From: CAYLXP01 sp964387425
Lineage (GTDB): Bacteria; Verrucomicrobiota; Kiritimatiellia; UBA8416
DNA: 64,000 nucleotides
Reading direction: 5' to 3'
Assembly (NCBI GenBank): GCA_964387425.1
Contig: CAYLXP010000003.1
Location: forward strand, 8,947 to 72,946
In this document: positions 42,481 through 51,246 of the stretch, piece by piece
Position numbering within the stretch: position 1 is the first letter of the stretch
Layout of the letters: each line of letters opens with the position of its first letter
Notes under the pieces: generated by a model
Databases searched by the model: none
Seen by the model: the letters and a program-made list of their open reading frames with translations, nothing else
Told to the model about the DNA's origin: nothing
Position numbers and translations under genes: made by a program

Positions 42481-44829
42481 CTAATCCTCCAGCACCACTA
42501 CGACCCTATGCTCGCCGCCATCAATTGGCAGCGGCTGGAGCGAATCATGCGGGAGACCATCGACGATGATCGACGCCACGGCAGCACCGGCTTTATTGCC
42601 GGGATTGGTGATGCGGATATCATAGGTGGTTCCGCGGTAGACGCGGCGCACGGTGGCCTCACCCCAGGCCGATGGCATGCAGGGCTTGATGACCAGCCCG
42701 TCGAGCGTGCGGCGGACGCCGAGCATGTACTCGGTGACGCACTGGTACATCCACGGAACAGAACCGGTGGTCCAGGCGTGCTCGCCCATACCGACGCGAT
42801 TCTCGCTGTCAGGCCCATAGTAGCCGTTAAAGAAGACGTTCGGCTGGTTGAGGACCGGGCGCTCGGGATTGCCGGGCTGTACGGACTGCCACAGTTTATA
42901 GGCTTCATCGGCCATGCCGCGGTCCAACAGCGCCAGCAGCATGAAGGCGTTACCGTGGCTGTAGACGCTGGCGTTCTCCGCGGCGCCCGGACGAATAGCG
43001 CTCAGGCGGCCGACGTTGTGTACGTACTTGGTGTAGGCCGGCCAGTTCAGCATCAGGCCCCAGCCGGAATCGAGCATTTCACGCACACTGTTCCAGCTCT
43101 GTTTCCAGCGCTCGTCAGAGACAACCTTGCCAAGCTGCGCCCAGCTCTGCATGTTGAGAAATATCTTGCCTTCGTCGTTCTGCTGCGAACCGATCGGGTT
43201 GGCATCGTCGTCCAGGGCACAGATATACCACTGTCCGTCCCACGCGTGCTTATTGATGGCCGCAGCCATCTCTTTCTGCCACTGGCGGTACTCGGCAGCG
43301 TCATCGGTCTTACCGATCTTCTCTGCAATCTCGGCCAGGATCAGGCAGCTGCGACAGAATGCCATCGAGAGCCAGACACTCTCGCCGCGCCCCTCGCGAC
43401 AGACCCCCGTCAGCGAATCGTTCCAGTCACCGTAGAACACCAGGTTCAAGTCGTGCGCCCCACGATCCTCCTGCAGTCGCAGCAGCGAACGGCGCAGATG
43501 CTCATAGACCGTACCTTCGCCCTGGTCGAAGAATGGTATCACTTTCTCCAGCACCGCGACGTCGCCCGTCTCGGCGAGGTATTCGTGGAATGAACCAATC
43601 ATCCACTGTGAGCTGTCGGCATAGCGCAGGTCGTCGATGGGATGCCAGCCACGCAGACCGAAGCCGGATTCGTACTGGTGCGCGCAGGCTTTCAGAAGCT
43701 GTTCCAGCGCTGCCTCGGGCTGCTGGATTACGGCGCCCTGGCACTGTTGAATAATGTCACGGTAGCCCTTGAAGCCCCAGCGGGTCCAGACAACCCCATA
43801 GTCGATCTGCTTCGGGCTCCAGACATTGATCATGTTGTTGAGCGTCGCGTCGGGCGTGGTCACCTGCAGGTTTGCGGCGCGGTCAGCTTCGACCTTGAGA
43901 AGCTGATCAAAATGAAAGTCGGATTCCATCGAACCGTTCTGGTACTTCTTACGCAGGATGTCGATCATGGGCACGGCATCGCAGGCGCCGATCATGAAGC
44001 GGACCTCGTCCTGCGCGCCGGCCTCAAGGGCCATGTCGATCTGCATCGTGCCGACTGGGCTGAACATGGCGCACTTGGAGTTGGAGCAACGCCCCTGCTC
44101 CACCACTAGCGGATTGTGCGTCGTACGGCGCGGGCCGATCACGGCGCCGAGGCTGGCATCCCAGCCATCGGGCTGGCGATTTACAGCCAGGAAGCCGTTG
44201 TGCCACGGAAGATCAACGCCTTCCAGGTAGCGCGGCGCATCCATACAGACAAAGATGGACTGCTGCTCCGGCAAGTACTCGGCGATGCGGTGCAGCTCGC
44301 CGCAGTAAAGATCTTCGCCGTCGCAGTTCATTGGGACATAGGTAAAGAGCTGCAACTTGCGCGGACGGTCGCCCACATTGCGCAGCCGCACATCCCATAC
44401 TTCGACGGGATCGTCGCCGGCGGGCACATAGATGCGCCAGACAGCCTCAATGCCATCAGTCACATTCTCCACCACCTGGTAGTTGAGTCCAGCGCGGCAC
44501 TCATAGCGCTCGTAGTCCTTGTAGACCGGCGCAAAGCCGACGGAGAAGTAGTCGCCGCTCTCTGCGTCGCGCACATAGACAAACCGGTCGCTCTGCACGA
44601 TCTGGCAGTTGCGGCCGGCTGGTGACATATGCTTGGCCATACCGCAGTTGCCCTGGTCGAGCATCGTCAGGTAGTTCGGGTTGTAGAGCATGTTGTGCAG
44701 GGTGCGGTCAGGTTCCGGGGTTGCAATGCACAGTTCCTTGCCGTCTGCCTTGTACTCGAACGGGATCTTCTCCCCCGTTCCCCCAAACTCCGCAGGGATG
44801 ATCTCCGTCAATGTTCCACTATCAGCCAT
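42481..44829 (-). CDS. GH94 family glycoside phosphorylase-like protein
   Basis: 782 residues, cytoplasmic. It lacks the canonical GHFDDxxREYVI opening but has the GH94 beta-sandwich and alpha/alpha barrel, with INVWSPKQIDYGVVWTRWGF, GYRDIIQQCQGAV and LVFYGDWNDSLTGV near residue 468, where the catalytic Asp is expected. Among the window's four GH94 proteins it is the most divergent at the active site (GDWNDSL). Its neighbours (GPH symporter, GH78) suggest phosphorolysis of a rhamnose-derived or related oligosaccharide. Stop and start of the adjoining genes are only 3 nt apart, with the ribosome site (AAAGGA) in the tail of the lipoprotein gene. Confidence 0.88.
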   Translation of the reverse strand: MADSGTLTEIIPAEFGGTGEKIPFEYKADGKELCIATPEPDRTLHNMLYNPNYLTMLDQGNCGMAKHMSPAGRNCQIVQSDRFVYVRDAESGDYFSVGFAPVYKDYERYECRAGLNYQVVENVTDGIEAVWRIYVPAGDDPVEVWDVRLRNVGDRPRKLQLFTYVPMNCDGEDLYCGELHRIAEYLPEQQSIFVCMDAPRYLEGVDLPWHNGFLAVNRQPDGWDASLGAVIGPRRTTHNPLVVEQGRCSNSKCAMFSPVGTMQIDMALEAGAQDEVRFMIGACDAVPMIDILRKKYQNGSMESDFHFDQLLKVEADRAANLQVTTPDATLNNMINVWSPKQIDYGVVWTRWGFKGYRDIIQQCQGAVIQQPEAALEQLLKACAHQYESGFGLRGWHPIDDLRYADSSQWMIGSFHEYLAETGDVAVLEKVIPFFDQGEGTVYEHLRRSLLRLQEDRGAHDLNLVFYGDWNDSLTGVCREGRGESVWLSMAFCRSCLILAEIAEKIGKTDDAAEYRQWQKEMAAAINKHAWDGQWYICALDDDANPIGSQQNDEGKIFLNMQSWAQLGKVVSDERWKQSWNSVREMLDSGWGLMLNWPAYTKYVHNVGRLSAIRPGAAENASVYSHGNAFMLLALLDRGMADEAYKLWQSVQPGNPERPVLNQPNVFFNGYYGPDSENRVGMGEHAWTTGSVPWMYQCVTEYMLGVRRTLDGLVIKPCMPSAWGEATVRRVYRGTTYDIRITNPGNKAGAAVASIIVDGLPHDSLQPLPIDGGEHRVVVVLED

Positions 44830-44832
44830 CTT

Positions 44833-46038
44833 CTATTCCTTTAGTTCTTTCAATCGATTCACCAGCAGACGGGTTACCCCCATATCCGTATTCGGGTCGG
44901 TCTCGGGACCGGTGATATCGGGATAGGGCTGCCAACGCTGGAATATCCACAAATCGGGACTGCCACCTGCGGCGACATAGCCGTCAAAATACTCAAGGGT
45001 ATTTGCCACGGCTGAAGCACTGCGCACGGCCGGATTCTTCGCTTTTTCTTTCTCCCCCACCATATTGCCGCTGGTGCTGTCCCCGTAAGAAAGGTCATCG
45101 AAGGCGTTGATGATCATACCGCAATCCAATCCGAGCGACTTGATGATCTTCTCCGCGGCCATGATGCGGCCGAAGTCCAGCCGCTCTTGCTCCCGGCCAT
45201 CATAGCGACAATCCTGGTAACTGAAATCGAGGTGGAAGTGGTCCAACTTAACACCGCGCTTGCCAAGCTTGTCCTTCGCGGCAACGAGGAACTCCTCGAA
45301 ATCAATCGGATAGATACTGCCGGGATCGGTTGTCGTATAGTCATCGCCAACAGAGAAATATCCGAGCGATTCGATCATGCCGATCTTCGCATCGGGAAAA
45401 GCCTCTTGAATCATGGCGAGTGAATCAACCACTTCATCCATCACCTTGCGCCAATCGGGATCCTCAAGTCCCGCCATGGGCTTGGCGCCCTGGAGGCAGA
45501 GGCCGACGTTCCACATCACCGGGTGATCCGCCGTAAGATAATCAACAGTCCCGCCCGCTTTGACCCATCGTTGCAGAAGACCTATCTCCTCAGCGGCATA
45601 CTCCCTGCCGCTGCCCGGTCCATGCCTGCTCTTCCGCCATCGCAATGCGCCCACCTCGAATGCACACTCAAAGCCGCTCCCGACAACGAACGCGGCAAGG
45701 CGCTTCAGCTCTTCATCGCTGTAGCAGCGCTCCCCCTCCCTCGGAAACAGATACAGCGTCTCAATGAACTGCTTGAACACCGCCGTGTTCTTGTGGACTA
45801 CAGGCCAATTGCGTTTGTTAGTGACCTGGGACAGGAAATCAGATCGAAGCCCACGCACAACCGTATTGATGCTGCCCGGGCCGTACCAGATGCCGAGTGC
45901 TCCATCCGCGACCTCGTTCTGCTTGCCGTCGTCGGAGGCCGGAGAGAAACCACAGGACGCAGCGAGAACGAGGCCGCTCGCCAGGACCGCTGCTCTGCTT
46001 ATAGCTCTATTCATAGGACTCATCGTATCATTACCCAT
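44833..46038 (-). CDS. Predicted lipoprotein of unknown function (TIM-barrel-like)
   Basis: 401 residues. The N-terminus (MNRAISRAAVLASGLVLAASCGF) ends in a lipobox-like AASC, predicting a lipid-anchored protein. The mature protein has alternating predicted strands and helices (CAFEVGALRWR, VDYLTADHPVMWNVG, IGMIESLGYFSVG, LDHFHLDFSYQD, LDCGMIINAFDDLSYG, YVAAGGSPDLWIFQRWQPYP), which reads like a (beta/alpha)8 barrel with acidic residues at strand ends. I recognise no named family. The start overlaps the transporter's stop by 8 bp, so the two are co-translated. It may be a surface or periplasmic glycosidase or glycan-binding protein of this operon. Confidence 0.7.
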   Translation of the reverse strand: MGNDTMSPMNRAISRAAVLASGLVLAASCGFSPASDDGKQNEVADGALGIWYGPGSINTVVRGLRSDFLSQVTNKRNWPVVHKNTAVFKQFIETLYLFPREGERCYSDEELKRLAAFVVGSGFECAFEVGALRWRKSRHGPGSGREYAAEEIGLLQRWVKAGGTVDYLTADHPVMWNVGLCLQGAKPMAGLEDPDWRKVMDEVVDSLAMIQEAFPDAKIGMIESLGYFSVGDDYTTTDPGSIYPIDFEEFLVAAKDKLGKRGVKLDHFHLDFSYQDCRYDGREQERLDFGRIMAAEKIIKSLGLDCGMIINAFDDLSYGDSTSGNMVGEKEKAKNPAVRSASAVANTLEYFDGYVAAGGSPDLWIFQRWQPYPDITGPETDPNTDMGVTRLLVNRLKELKE

Positions 46039-47470
46039 GCGTTAGCTCATGCCGTCCCGCGAGTTTCGCTTTGACCTCTTCAGCCATCGCTTCCGTAACC
46101 GGGTATTTCAGAATGAATACCCCGCCCAGGAGGGTAAGTACTGAAGGCAGGACCGCGAAAAGGACGCGGAGGTTCATTATAGACTCAAGGGTCTGGCTCT
46201 CATCAGTATCTATTATGCCCGATGCAGTGATTAACCATCCGCTCAGGGCCATGGCGATAGTAACGCCTACTTTAAGTATAAGGCCGAATGTAGCACTGTA
46301 CATCCCCTCACGGCGCTCACCGTTCTCGAGTTCGTCAATATCACAGAGGTCTGCGATCATTGATGGTACAATCGTCCAGGTCAGGATCAGGCCGGGGTAG
46401 ATCAGTACAGAGAGCCAGATCTGAAGGCTCGGATGTTCCGGCGACCAGCAATTCCACTTCAGGAACTGACCGACCGCGACAAGCACAATCCCGCCCAGCA
46501 GGGTAGCCTTTTTGCCGAAACGGTTCGCACACATTGCTATCAGGGGTACAGCCACCAGGTTACTGGCGGCCCCTACTATACCACCCCAGAACATAACATG
46601 TGAGGATGCTTCTTTCGCCTCCTGCAGAGGAAGTCCCTTATAAACATAGAAGACGTTGAGGTAATAGCTCATCGGAGACACCACCAGTACACCACCGCAG
46701 AAAAGTGCAGCGTAGAGGCAGAGCCAGAGAAAACTTCTATTCTTCAGGGTGGCCTTGGCAGAAGCTATAAATGGGACTCTGGGCAAGCTCGAGAACTCAG
46801 GTCTCTCTTTAATGAATATTGCCGCTGGAATCGCACTAAGAATCATAACACCGCCCGCAATCAGGCCTACAAGAACAACCCCCTGCACTTCATGAGGAAC
46901 GCCCTCTACCGCGTTGCTCTTTCCAAAGTATATTGCCAGCGGCATGATGGCCGGCAGAAGAAAGGCGGCACCTGTCGAGAACCAGCTCCGAAACGCCTGT
47001 ACCGAATTGCGTTCCTTTACATCCGGTGTAATTTCATATCCCAACGCGGTCCAGGGTATATTCCATATTGTAAAGAACACGAAATACAGAATGCTGAAAA
47101 CGGTGAACCAGGTGAAAAGCCCCATTTCCCCCCATGTTCTATTCGGCGTCCACATGAGCGCGAAACAGACACCCATGCCGATAGCTCCGACAAGAATATA
47201 GGGCCGCCGGCGTCCCCATCGCGAATGCGTGTTATCACTGAGAGAGCCCAGCACGGGATCCAGCACCCCGTCTACGATCCGCGGAAGCGCCAGCGCCAGC
47301 CCCATCAGGGAGGCCTTCACCCCCAGCCCAACCGAGAAGATCGGCAGCGCCAGGATCCAGAGTGCATTCACCATGTCACAGGCAAGTCCGCCAACCCCCC
47401 AGGCAATCTTGTGGGACACCGGAACCTTGGAATGTGACGATGGCTCTCTCTCTAACATTTCTTCAGACAT
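46031..47470 (-). CDS. GPH-family sugar:cation symporter (MFS fold)
   Basis: 479 residues with about twelve membrane segments. RIVDGVLDPVLGSLSDNTHS and RWGRRRPYILVGAIG form the GPH signature loop, and IDELENGERREGMYSATFGL the conserved C-terminal one. It should import a glycoside or uronide with a cation. It is the first gene of the operon ending at the GH78 gene, and faces the divergent GntR-type regulator across a dyad at 47521-47543. The GPH symporter at 31577-33013 is a separate paralogue serving another operon. Confidence 0.9.
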   Translation of the reverse strand: MSEEMLEREPSSHSKVPVSHKIAWGVGGLACDMVNALWILALPIFSVGLGVKASLMGLALALPRIVDGVLDPVLGSLSDNTHSRWGRRRPYILVGAIGMGVCFALMWTPNRTWGEMGLFTWFTVFSILYFVFFTIWNIPWTALGYEITPDVKERNSVQAFRSWFSTGAAFLLPAIMPLAIYFGKSNAVEGVPHEVQGVVLVGLIAGGVMILSAIPAAIFIKERPEFSSLPRVPFIASAKATLKNRSFLWLCLYAALFCGGVLVVSPMSYYLNVFYVYKGLPLQEAKEASSHVMFWGGIVGAASNLVAVPLIAMCANRFGKKATLLGGIVLVAVGQFLKWNCWSPEHPSLQIWLSVLIYPGLILTWTIVPSMIADLCDIDELENGERREGMYSATFGLILKVGVTIAMALSGWLITASGIIDTDESQTLESIMNLRVLFAVLPSVLTLLGGVFILKYPVTEAMAEEVKAKLAGRHELTHG

Positions 47471-47520
47471 TTGCTTTCCTTATGACAGGGGAATGCGCGA
47501 CACTTTGTGATGTTTACGTG

Positions 47521-47543
47521 GCGCCATACTTATAGTATGGTGC
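47521..47543. promoter_or_regulatory. Dyad operator candidate between divergent transporter and regulator
   Basis: GCGCCATACT-TAT-AGTATGGTGC is an inverted repeat of 10-bp arms with one mismatch. It lies between the GPH transporter start (47470) and the regulator start (47624), the usual place for the operator of a GntR-type repressor. Confidence 0.55.
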
Positions 47544-47623
47544 GCTCACAGTTGTCTCAGAAAACAGGGCAAAGGTCAAGGCTTACATTACACGCTGTCA
47601 CACGCAGTGAAGAGAGGAGAAAT

Positions 47624-48763
47624 ATGAAGAAAGACAAAGGCGTCGGCAGCCTGTTCGGTCATCCCATCACCTACACCTCTCACTTGTCGTTGGCTAACCA
47701 GATATACGATGCCATCTGTACGGAAATCTTCGCGCCGCGCTGGAAGCCCGGTGACAAACTCCCGAGCCTGACGCAAATCGCCAGGCAATCCGGCTGCAGC
47801 CGCATGCCGGCTCAGCAGGCACTGGAACGCCTTGCGGCAGACGGGTATATCAAGAACGTGCCACGCTCCGGCCTGTTCCTGGCTGACACGCTCCCCGAGA
47901 AAAGGCGCATACTCGGAACCGTCGGCATCCTGGTGAGAGCTCAACACGCAACGGAACAGGACATCGAGTTCCTGGGATACGAACAACTGCTCATACACAG
48001 ACTGATGTCTGAGATTGAGAGTTACAACTACAAGCCCCAGATTGTCTACGTCCAGAAAGGCGATGACCTGAGCAATGTCCAGAAGGACGGCGAGTACTTC
48101 AGCAGCACCAAGGGCATCATCTCCCTCTTCACCTTCCCGCACGACGGCAGGAGACCGTTGAAAGACGGAGAGATTCCCATCGTTTTCTGGTGCATACCGG
48201 ACCATCGCTGCACGCCGTGCGTTGCCAGCGACTACGAATTCGCCATTTACCAGCTAACCAAATCCGTCATCAGCCGGAATCATACAGAGATCTATCCCGT
48301 CCCATGCAGCTTATTGAGGCATTATGTCGCCGACCGTTACTGGAGCGGATACGCACGGGCAATGAAAGATGCCGGTCTCGAACCGCAAGAGGCTTTTTAC
48401 CAGCAGTGCCGCGAGATCCCCACACGTGACAGGGAGCAACTGAAGGCGCTGCTCTCCCAGGTCGACACGAGCACCGCTTACGTGTGTTTCTCGAAACAGA
48501 GAGCCGAGCATGTCATCTCCTGCCTGACCGACGCGGGCGTGAAGGTACCGGAACAGGTAAGTGTGGTCGGGGCGAACGCCCCATCTGACGTGATATACGA
48601 CGGGTTGCATCTGACCGGTATCGGATACTCCCCTAAGGACGAGATCGACACCTGCATCAGGCTCCTGAAAGATCAAATGCGGGGAGAGACAAGCGACGTC
48701 AGCACCGTCATGCTGCCCCCCTTCGACGTCGAAGGCGACACCCTCACCGACAAGGCAACCTGA
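47624..48763 (+). CDS. GntR-type regulator with LacI-like sugar-sensing domain (AraR-like)
   Basis: 379 residues from the ATG at 47624 (AGAGGAGAA just upstream). The N-terminal winged helix (LANQIYDAICTEIFAPRWKPGDKLPS, LTQIARQSGCSRMPAQQALE, in two stretches) is GntR-type, and the C-terminal part is a periplasmic-binding-like domain (GTVGILVRAQHATEQDIEFL; VVGANAPSDVIYDGLHLTGI). AraR of Bacillus has this layout and represses arabinose genes until sugar binds. Here it probably controls the divergent transporter/GH94/GH78 operon through the dyad at 47521-47543. The inducer may be rhamnose or arabinose. Confidence 0.87.
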   Translation: MKKDKGVGSLFGHPITYTSHLSLANQIYDAICTEIFAPRWKPGDKLPSLTQIARQSGCSRMPAQQALERLAADGYIKNVPRSGLFLADTLPEKRRILGTVGILVRAQHATEQDIEFLGYEQLLIHRLMSEIESYNYKPQIVYVQKGDDLSNVQKDGEYFSSTKGIISLFTFPHDGRRPLKDGEIPIVFWCIPDHRCTPCVASDYEFAIYQLTKSVISRNHTEIYPVPCSLLRHYVADRYWSGYARAMKDAGLEPQEAFYQQCREIPTRDREQLKALLSQVDTSTAYVCFSKQRAEHVISCLTDAGVKVPEQVSVVGANAPSDVIYDGLHLTGIGYSPKDEIDTCIRLLKDQMRGETSDVSTVMLPPFDVEGDTLTDKAT

Positions 48764-48796
48764 AGCACCACCGTTCAGCGGTTGAGTCCAACGGCC

Positions 48797-49111
48797 TCAG
48801 TCCATGTGCCAGACCTGCTCCAACGGGATGGTTACCGGTGAATTATCGGGGTTGGTTTCCATGATATCGGCCATGTGTTTCCACCACTTCTGCACGATAT
48901 CGAGTTTGCCAAGATCCTGTGACCCTTCTGTGCCGGACGTCTTCTGCACGCCAAACAGTATGTGGGTTTCCTCGTCGAGGAAGATCGTGTAGTCGCTCAC
49001 GCCTGAATCGGTCAGGAGCTGCTTCAGCTCTGGCCAGATAGCGTCATGGCGCTTGATATACTCCGCCTTCATCCCCGGCTTCAACTTCATCTTGAATGCG
49101 ATCTTCTCCAT
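48797..49111 (-). CDS. rhaM: L-rhamnose mutarotase
   Basis: 104 residues, the normal length. FKMKLKPGMKAEYIKRHDAI at the start (with the catalytic His), YTIFLDEETHILFGV and WWKHMADIMETN are the conserved RhaM blocks. The enzyme interconverts alpha and beta anomers of L-rhamnose in the cytoplasm before isomerisation. A strong ribosome site (GGAGGGTAGGAG) precedes the ATG. It follows the rhaT-like remnant by about 19 bp, so the two were probably once co-transcribed. No rhamnose isomerase, kinase or aldolase gene is in the window. Confidence 0.93.
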   Translation of the reverse strand: MEKIAFKMKLKPGMKAEYIKRHDAIWPELKQLLTDSGVSDYTIFLDEETHILFGVQKTSGTEGSQDLGKLDIVQKWWKHMADIMETNPDNSPVTIPLEQVWHMD

Positions 49112-49130
49112 GGTCTCCTACCCTCCTTCG

Positions 49131-49355
49131 TCAGGCTATATAGTTTCCGTAGCTCACCAACAAAATGGCAATGATCAAAACGGCCAATCCTTGGAACATA
49201 GACCTGTGAGCGCTTTTTGGAGTGCCTTTCCATTCTCCAGACAGGAGGCCGCAGAGATTGCCAACCAGAACAGTTGTGCACATCAGAATAATCCACGCAA
49301 CCGTTGCGCCCAGCTTCCCAAGGCAGGAGGCGCCCGTGGCGTAGAGCCCCCCCCC
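49131..49355 (-). pseudogene. C-terminal remnant of a RhaT-like L-rhamnose:H+ symporter gene
   Basis: From 49346 down to the TGA at 49131 a frame reads LYATGASCLGKLGATVAWII, then LMCTTVLVGNLCGLLSGEWK, then GTPKSAHRSMFQGLAVLIIA and ILLVSYGNYIA. This is the pattern of the last two membrane segments of RhaT-type transporters, including the GEWKG and YGNY words. Just upstream lies a run of nine Gs and an in-frame TAG; the other frame further up (LSNYRYLAASR) may continue the homology. No start codon or N-terminal half is present, so the gene is broken. The relation to RhaT is from pattern memory and was not searched. Confidence 0.6.
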
Positions 49356-49540
49356 ACTCTATGTCCTGTCGACTTGCGGCAAGGTAGCGATAATTTGACA
49401 GTTTCCGTTCAGATTTCATCCGGTCCATAAAGTACAGGCGAAAACGCATATTGTCTATGTTGCACACCGGCTGGTTTTGGTATGAAAGTCCGTGGGGTCA
49501 GGGGTAGTATCAAGAGTTCTATGAAAAGACGAAAGTGCGG

Positions 49541-49630
49541 GGGAACGGTCAACGAGAACGGCGACGAGAGCGGATAACGAGTAGAGATCCTCTCAATCGT
49601 CCACCGTTATCGTCGCCGTTATCGTCCACC
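49541..49630. repeat. Inverted repeat tract (CGAGAACGGCGACGAGAGCGG / CCGTTATCGTCGCCGTTATCG)
   Basis: GTCAACGAGAACGGCGACGA at the left is mirrored imperfectly by CGTCGCCGTTATCGTCC at the right, with GATAACG words repeated between them. No gene can be read through it. It fills part of the 640-bp gap between rhaM and the UroD-like gene. Confidence 0.5.
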
Positions 49631-49706
49631 GAAAGGTATAGGAAAACGGGGGAGAACATGACCAGTTTGCTAAACCCCTGTAGAGACATGATTTAGATAA
49701 GAAGGA

Positions 49707-49728
49707 GTACTGTTAGAACTGACAGTAC
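49707..49728. promoter_or_regulatory. Dyad GTACTGT-N8-ACAGTAC upstream of the UroD-like gene
   Basis: Two perfect 7-bp arms separated by 8 bp, ending 24 bp before the ATG at 49753, with an AAAGGAG ribosome site in between. The position fits a repressor operator, but no binding protein can be named. Confidence 0.4.
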
Positions 49729-49752
49729 AATGTTGCTGCAAAGGAGTTCGAA

Positions 49753-50808
49753 ATGAATGCACGTGAACGCGTATTGGCTGTACTGAACCGTGAGCAACCT
49801 GACCGTGTGCCGGTGGACATCTGGCTGGTACCGGAGCTGGTCGCAACGTTCAAGGAAACGCTGGGAGTGGACGACGAGCTCTATATCTACCGCAAGCTGG
49901 ACGTCGACAAGATCGCCTGGCTCGGCATCCCCTACAAAGGCGTCGTACTGAAGGATCCCAACGAACACCAGGAGATCAACCACTGGGGTGTGAAGTTTGA
50001 GAAGATCGCGGCCAACGAAAGCGCGGAGTACGGCGAAGTCTCATACCACCCCCTGCTTGAACTCGACTCCGTCGAGCAGCTCGACGCGTATCCATGGCCC
50101 AACCCCGACGACTTCGACTACGAAACCGCAGCCGCTGAAGCCAGGGAGCTGGCAAAAGAATTTGTCACCCTCGGTCCCTGGATTTCACTGTTCGAGGTCT
50201 ACTGCTCCATGCGCTCGCTCGAAGAAGCGCTGATGGACACGATTGCCGCACCGGAATTCCTGCACGCTGCACTCGACTATATCGCCGAGTCGCAGGGTGA
50301 AATGGTCCGGCGCTTCTTTGAAGCGGCCGACGGGGCGATTGATATGCTTTTCATCAGCGACGATGTCGGTTCCCAGAACAGCCTCATTATGTCACCGGAA
50401 GCGTTCGATGAGTTCATCTTCCCGCGCCTCAAGGTCTGGTGCGACATGGCCCACTCCTACGGCGCCAAAGTCTTCTTCCACACCGACGGAGCGTCCGAAC
50501 CACTCATCCCACGCCTGATCGAGGCAGGAATCGATGTGCTCAACCCCATCCAGCATGTCTGTCCCGGCATGGACTGCAATGAGATCAAAGCCAAGTATGG
50601 TGACCAGTTGATCTTCCATGGCGGCGTTGAGAACCAGAAGATTCTTCCATTCGGATCGCCCGAGGACGTGGCGAAAGAGACGCGACAATGCCTGGATGAG
50701 CTAGGCCCGGAAGGCTATCTGCCCTGCTCCTGTCACTTTGCGCAGGCCGATACGCCGGTTGAGAACGTCATGGCCCTGATCGAAACCGTTCAGCAATACC
50801 GTCCGTAA
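49753..50808 (+). CDS. Uroporphyrinogen decarboxylase-superfamily protein (not a haem enzyme by context)
   Basis: 351 residues. MNARERVLAVLNREQPDRVP is the typical start of the UroD/MtaA superfamily; DMLFISDDVGSQNSLIMSPE, VFFHTDGASEPLIPRLIEAG and LIFHGGVENQKILPFGSPED are its conserved blocks. The usual MtaA zinc ligand HxC is replaced by HTDG, and a CSCHFAQADTP motif follows near the end. Members of this group are frequent in sugar loci of PVC bacteria and have no proven reaction; some relatives transfer methyl groups. An AAAGGAG precedes the ATG. It is unlikely to take part in haem synthesis. Confidence 0.8.
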   Translation: MNARERVLAVLNREQPDRVPVDIWLVPELVATFKETLGVDDELYIYRKLDVDKIAWLGIPYKGVVLKDPNEHQEINHWGVKFEKIAANESAEYGEVSYHPLLELDSVEQLDAYPWPNPDDFDYETAAAEARELAKEFVTLGPWISLFEVYCSMRSLEEALMDTIAAPEFLHAALDYIAESQGEMVRRFFEAADGAIDMLFISDDVGSQNSLIMSPEAFDEFIFPRLKVWCDMAHSYGAKVFFHTDGASEPLIPRLIEAGIDVLNPIQHVCPGMDCNEIKAKYGDQLIFHGGVENQKILPFGSPEDVAKETRQCLDELGPEGYLPCSCHFAQADTPVENVMALIETVQQYRP

Positions 50809-50906
50809 CCCGCGCTCCGGGTTCCTACCGGTAACAGTGACGCTGCCATGGGTGTAGCGGCCATCATGACCTCTTTCATCGTTGCCCCCCCTACATGGCG
50901 AATTTC

Positions 50907-51141
50907 TGTCAAGAATCCCGCCCCAGTCGCAGGGCTAGTCAACGTTTCATCTACTGCTTACAGCGAATTGGCTGTTCTCCCCCAGGAGTTAGGCGTTAGG
51001 CGTTAGCGGAGAAGGGATTAGTCACTAGTCGTTAGGTGCTAGCGCCCCCTACTAATGCCTATTGCCTATCGCCTAGTCCCTCTCTTTACTAACGCCTAAA
51101 TCCTAGTCCCTAACGCCTTCGTCGCCCGACCCACAGCTCAG
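50907..51141. repeat. TTAGGCGTTAG-type dispersed repeat, copy 1
   Basis: Begins TGTCAAGAATCCCGCCCCAG, then carries runs of TAGGCGTTAGG facing TAACGCCTAA, and ends CTAACGCCTTCGTCGCCCGACCCACAG. A reversed copy is at 63160-63401 and a shortened one at 56229-56295. It has no coding potential and fills most of the gap between the UroD-like gene and the terminator. Confidence 0.7.
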
Positions 51142-51246
51142 ATCTTCGCACTCATCTTTCATACTCTTCATTAAACTTTTGACAGTATATGGCGAAACCG
51201 TATCCCCTATCAATACGGGGCACACCATAATGCAGCACGATGTAGC

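Noticed and set aside
49087..49467. Minus-strand open frame of 126 codons overlapping rhaM
   Set aside because: Another frame in the same place shows RhaT-like membrane segments; this one reads basic, disordered text and overlaps rhaM.
49753..50808. hemE (uroporphyrinogen decarboxylase of haem synthesis)
   Set aside because: Residue pattern (HTDG, CSCHFAQ) and sugar-gene context fit the wider UroD/MtaA superfamily rather than true HemE, and no haem genes are nearby.
50985..51120. CRISPR array suggested by the repeated TAGGCGTTAG words
   Set aside because: Units are 7-10 bp, uneven and arranged as inverted tracts, without constant repeats and unique spacers; no cas genes.
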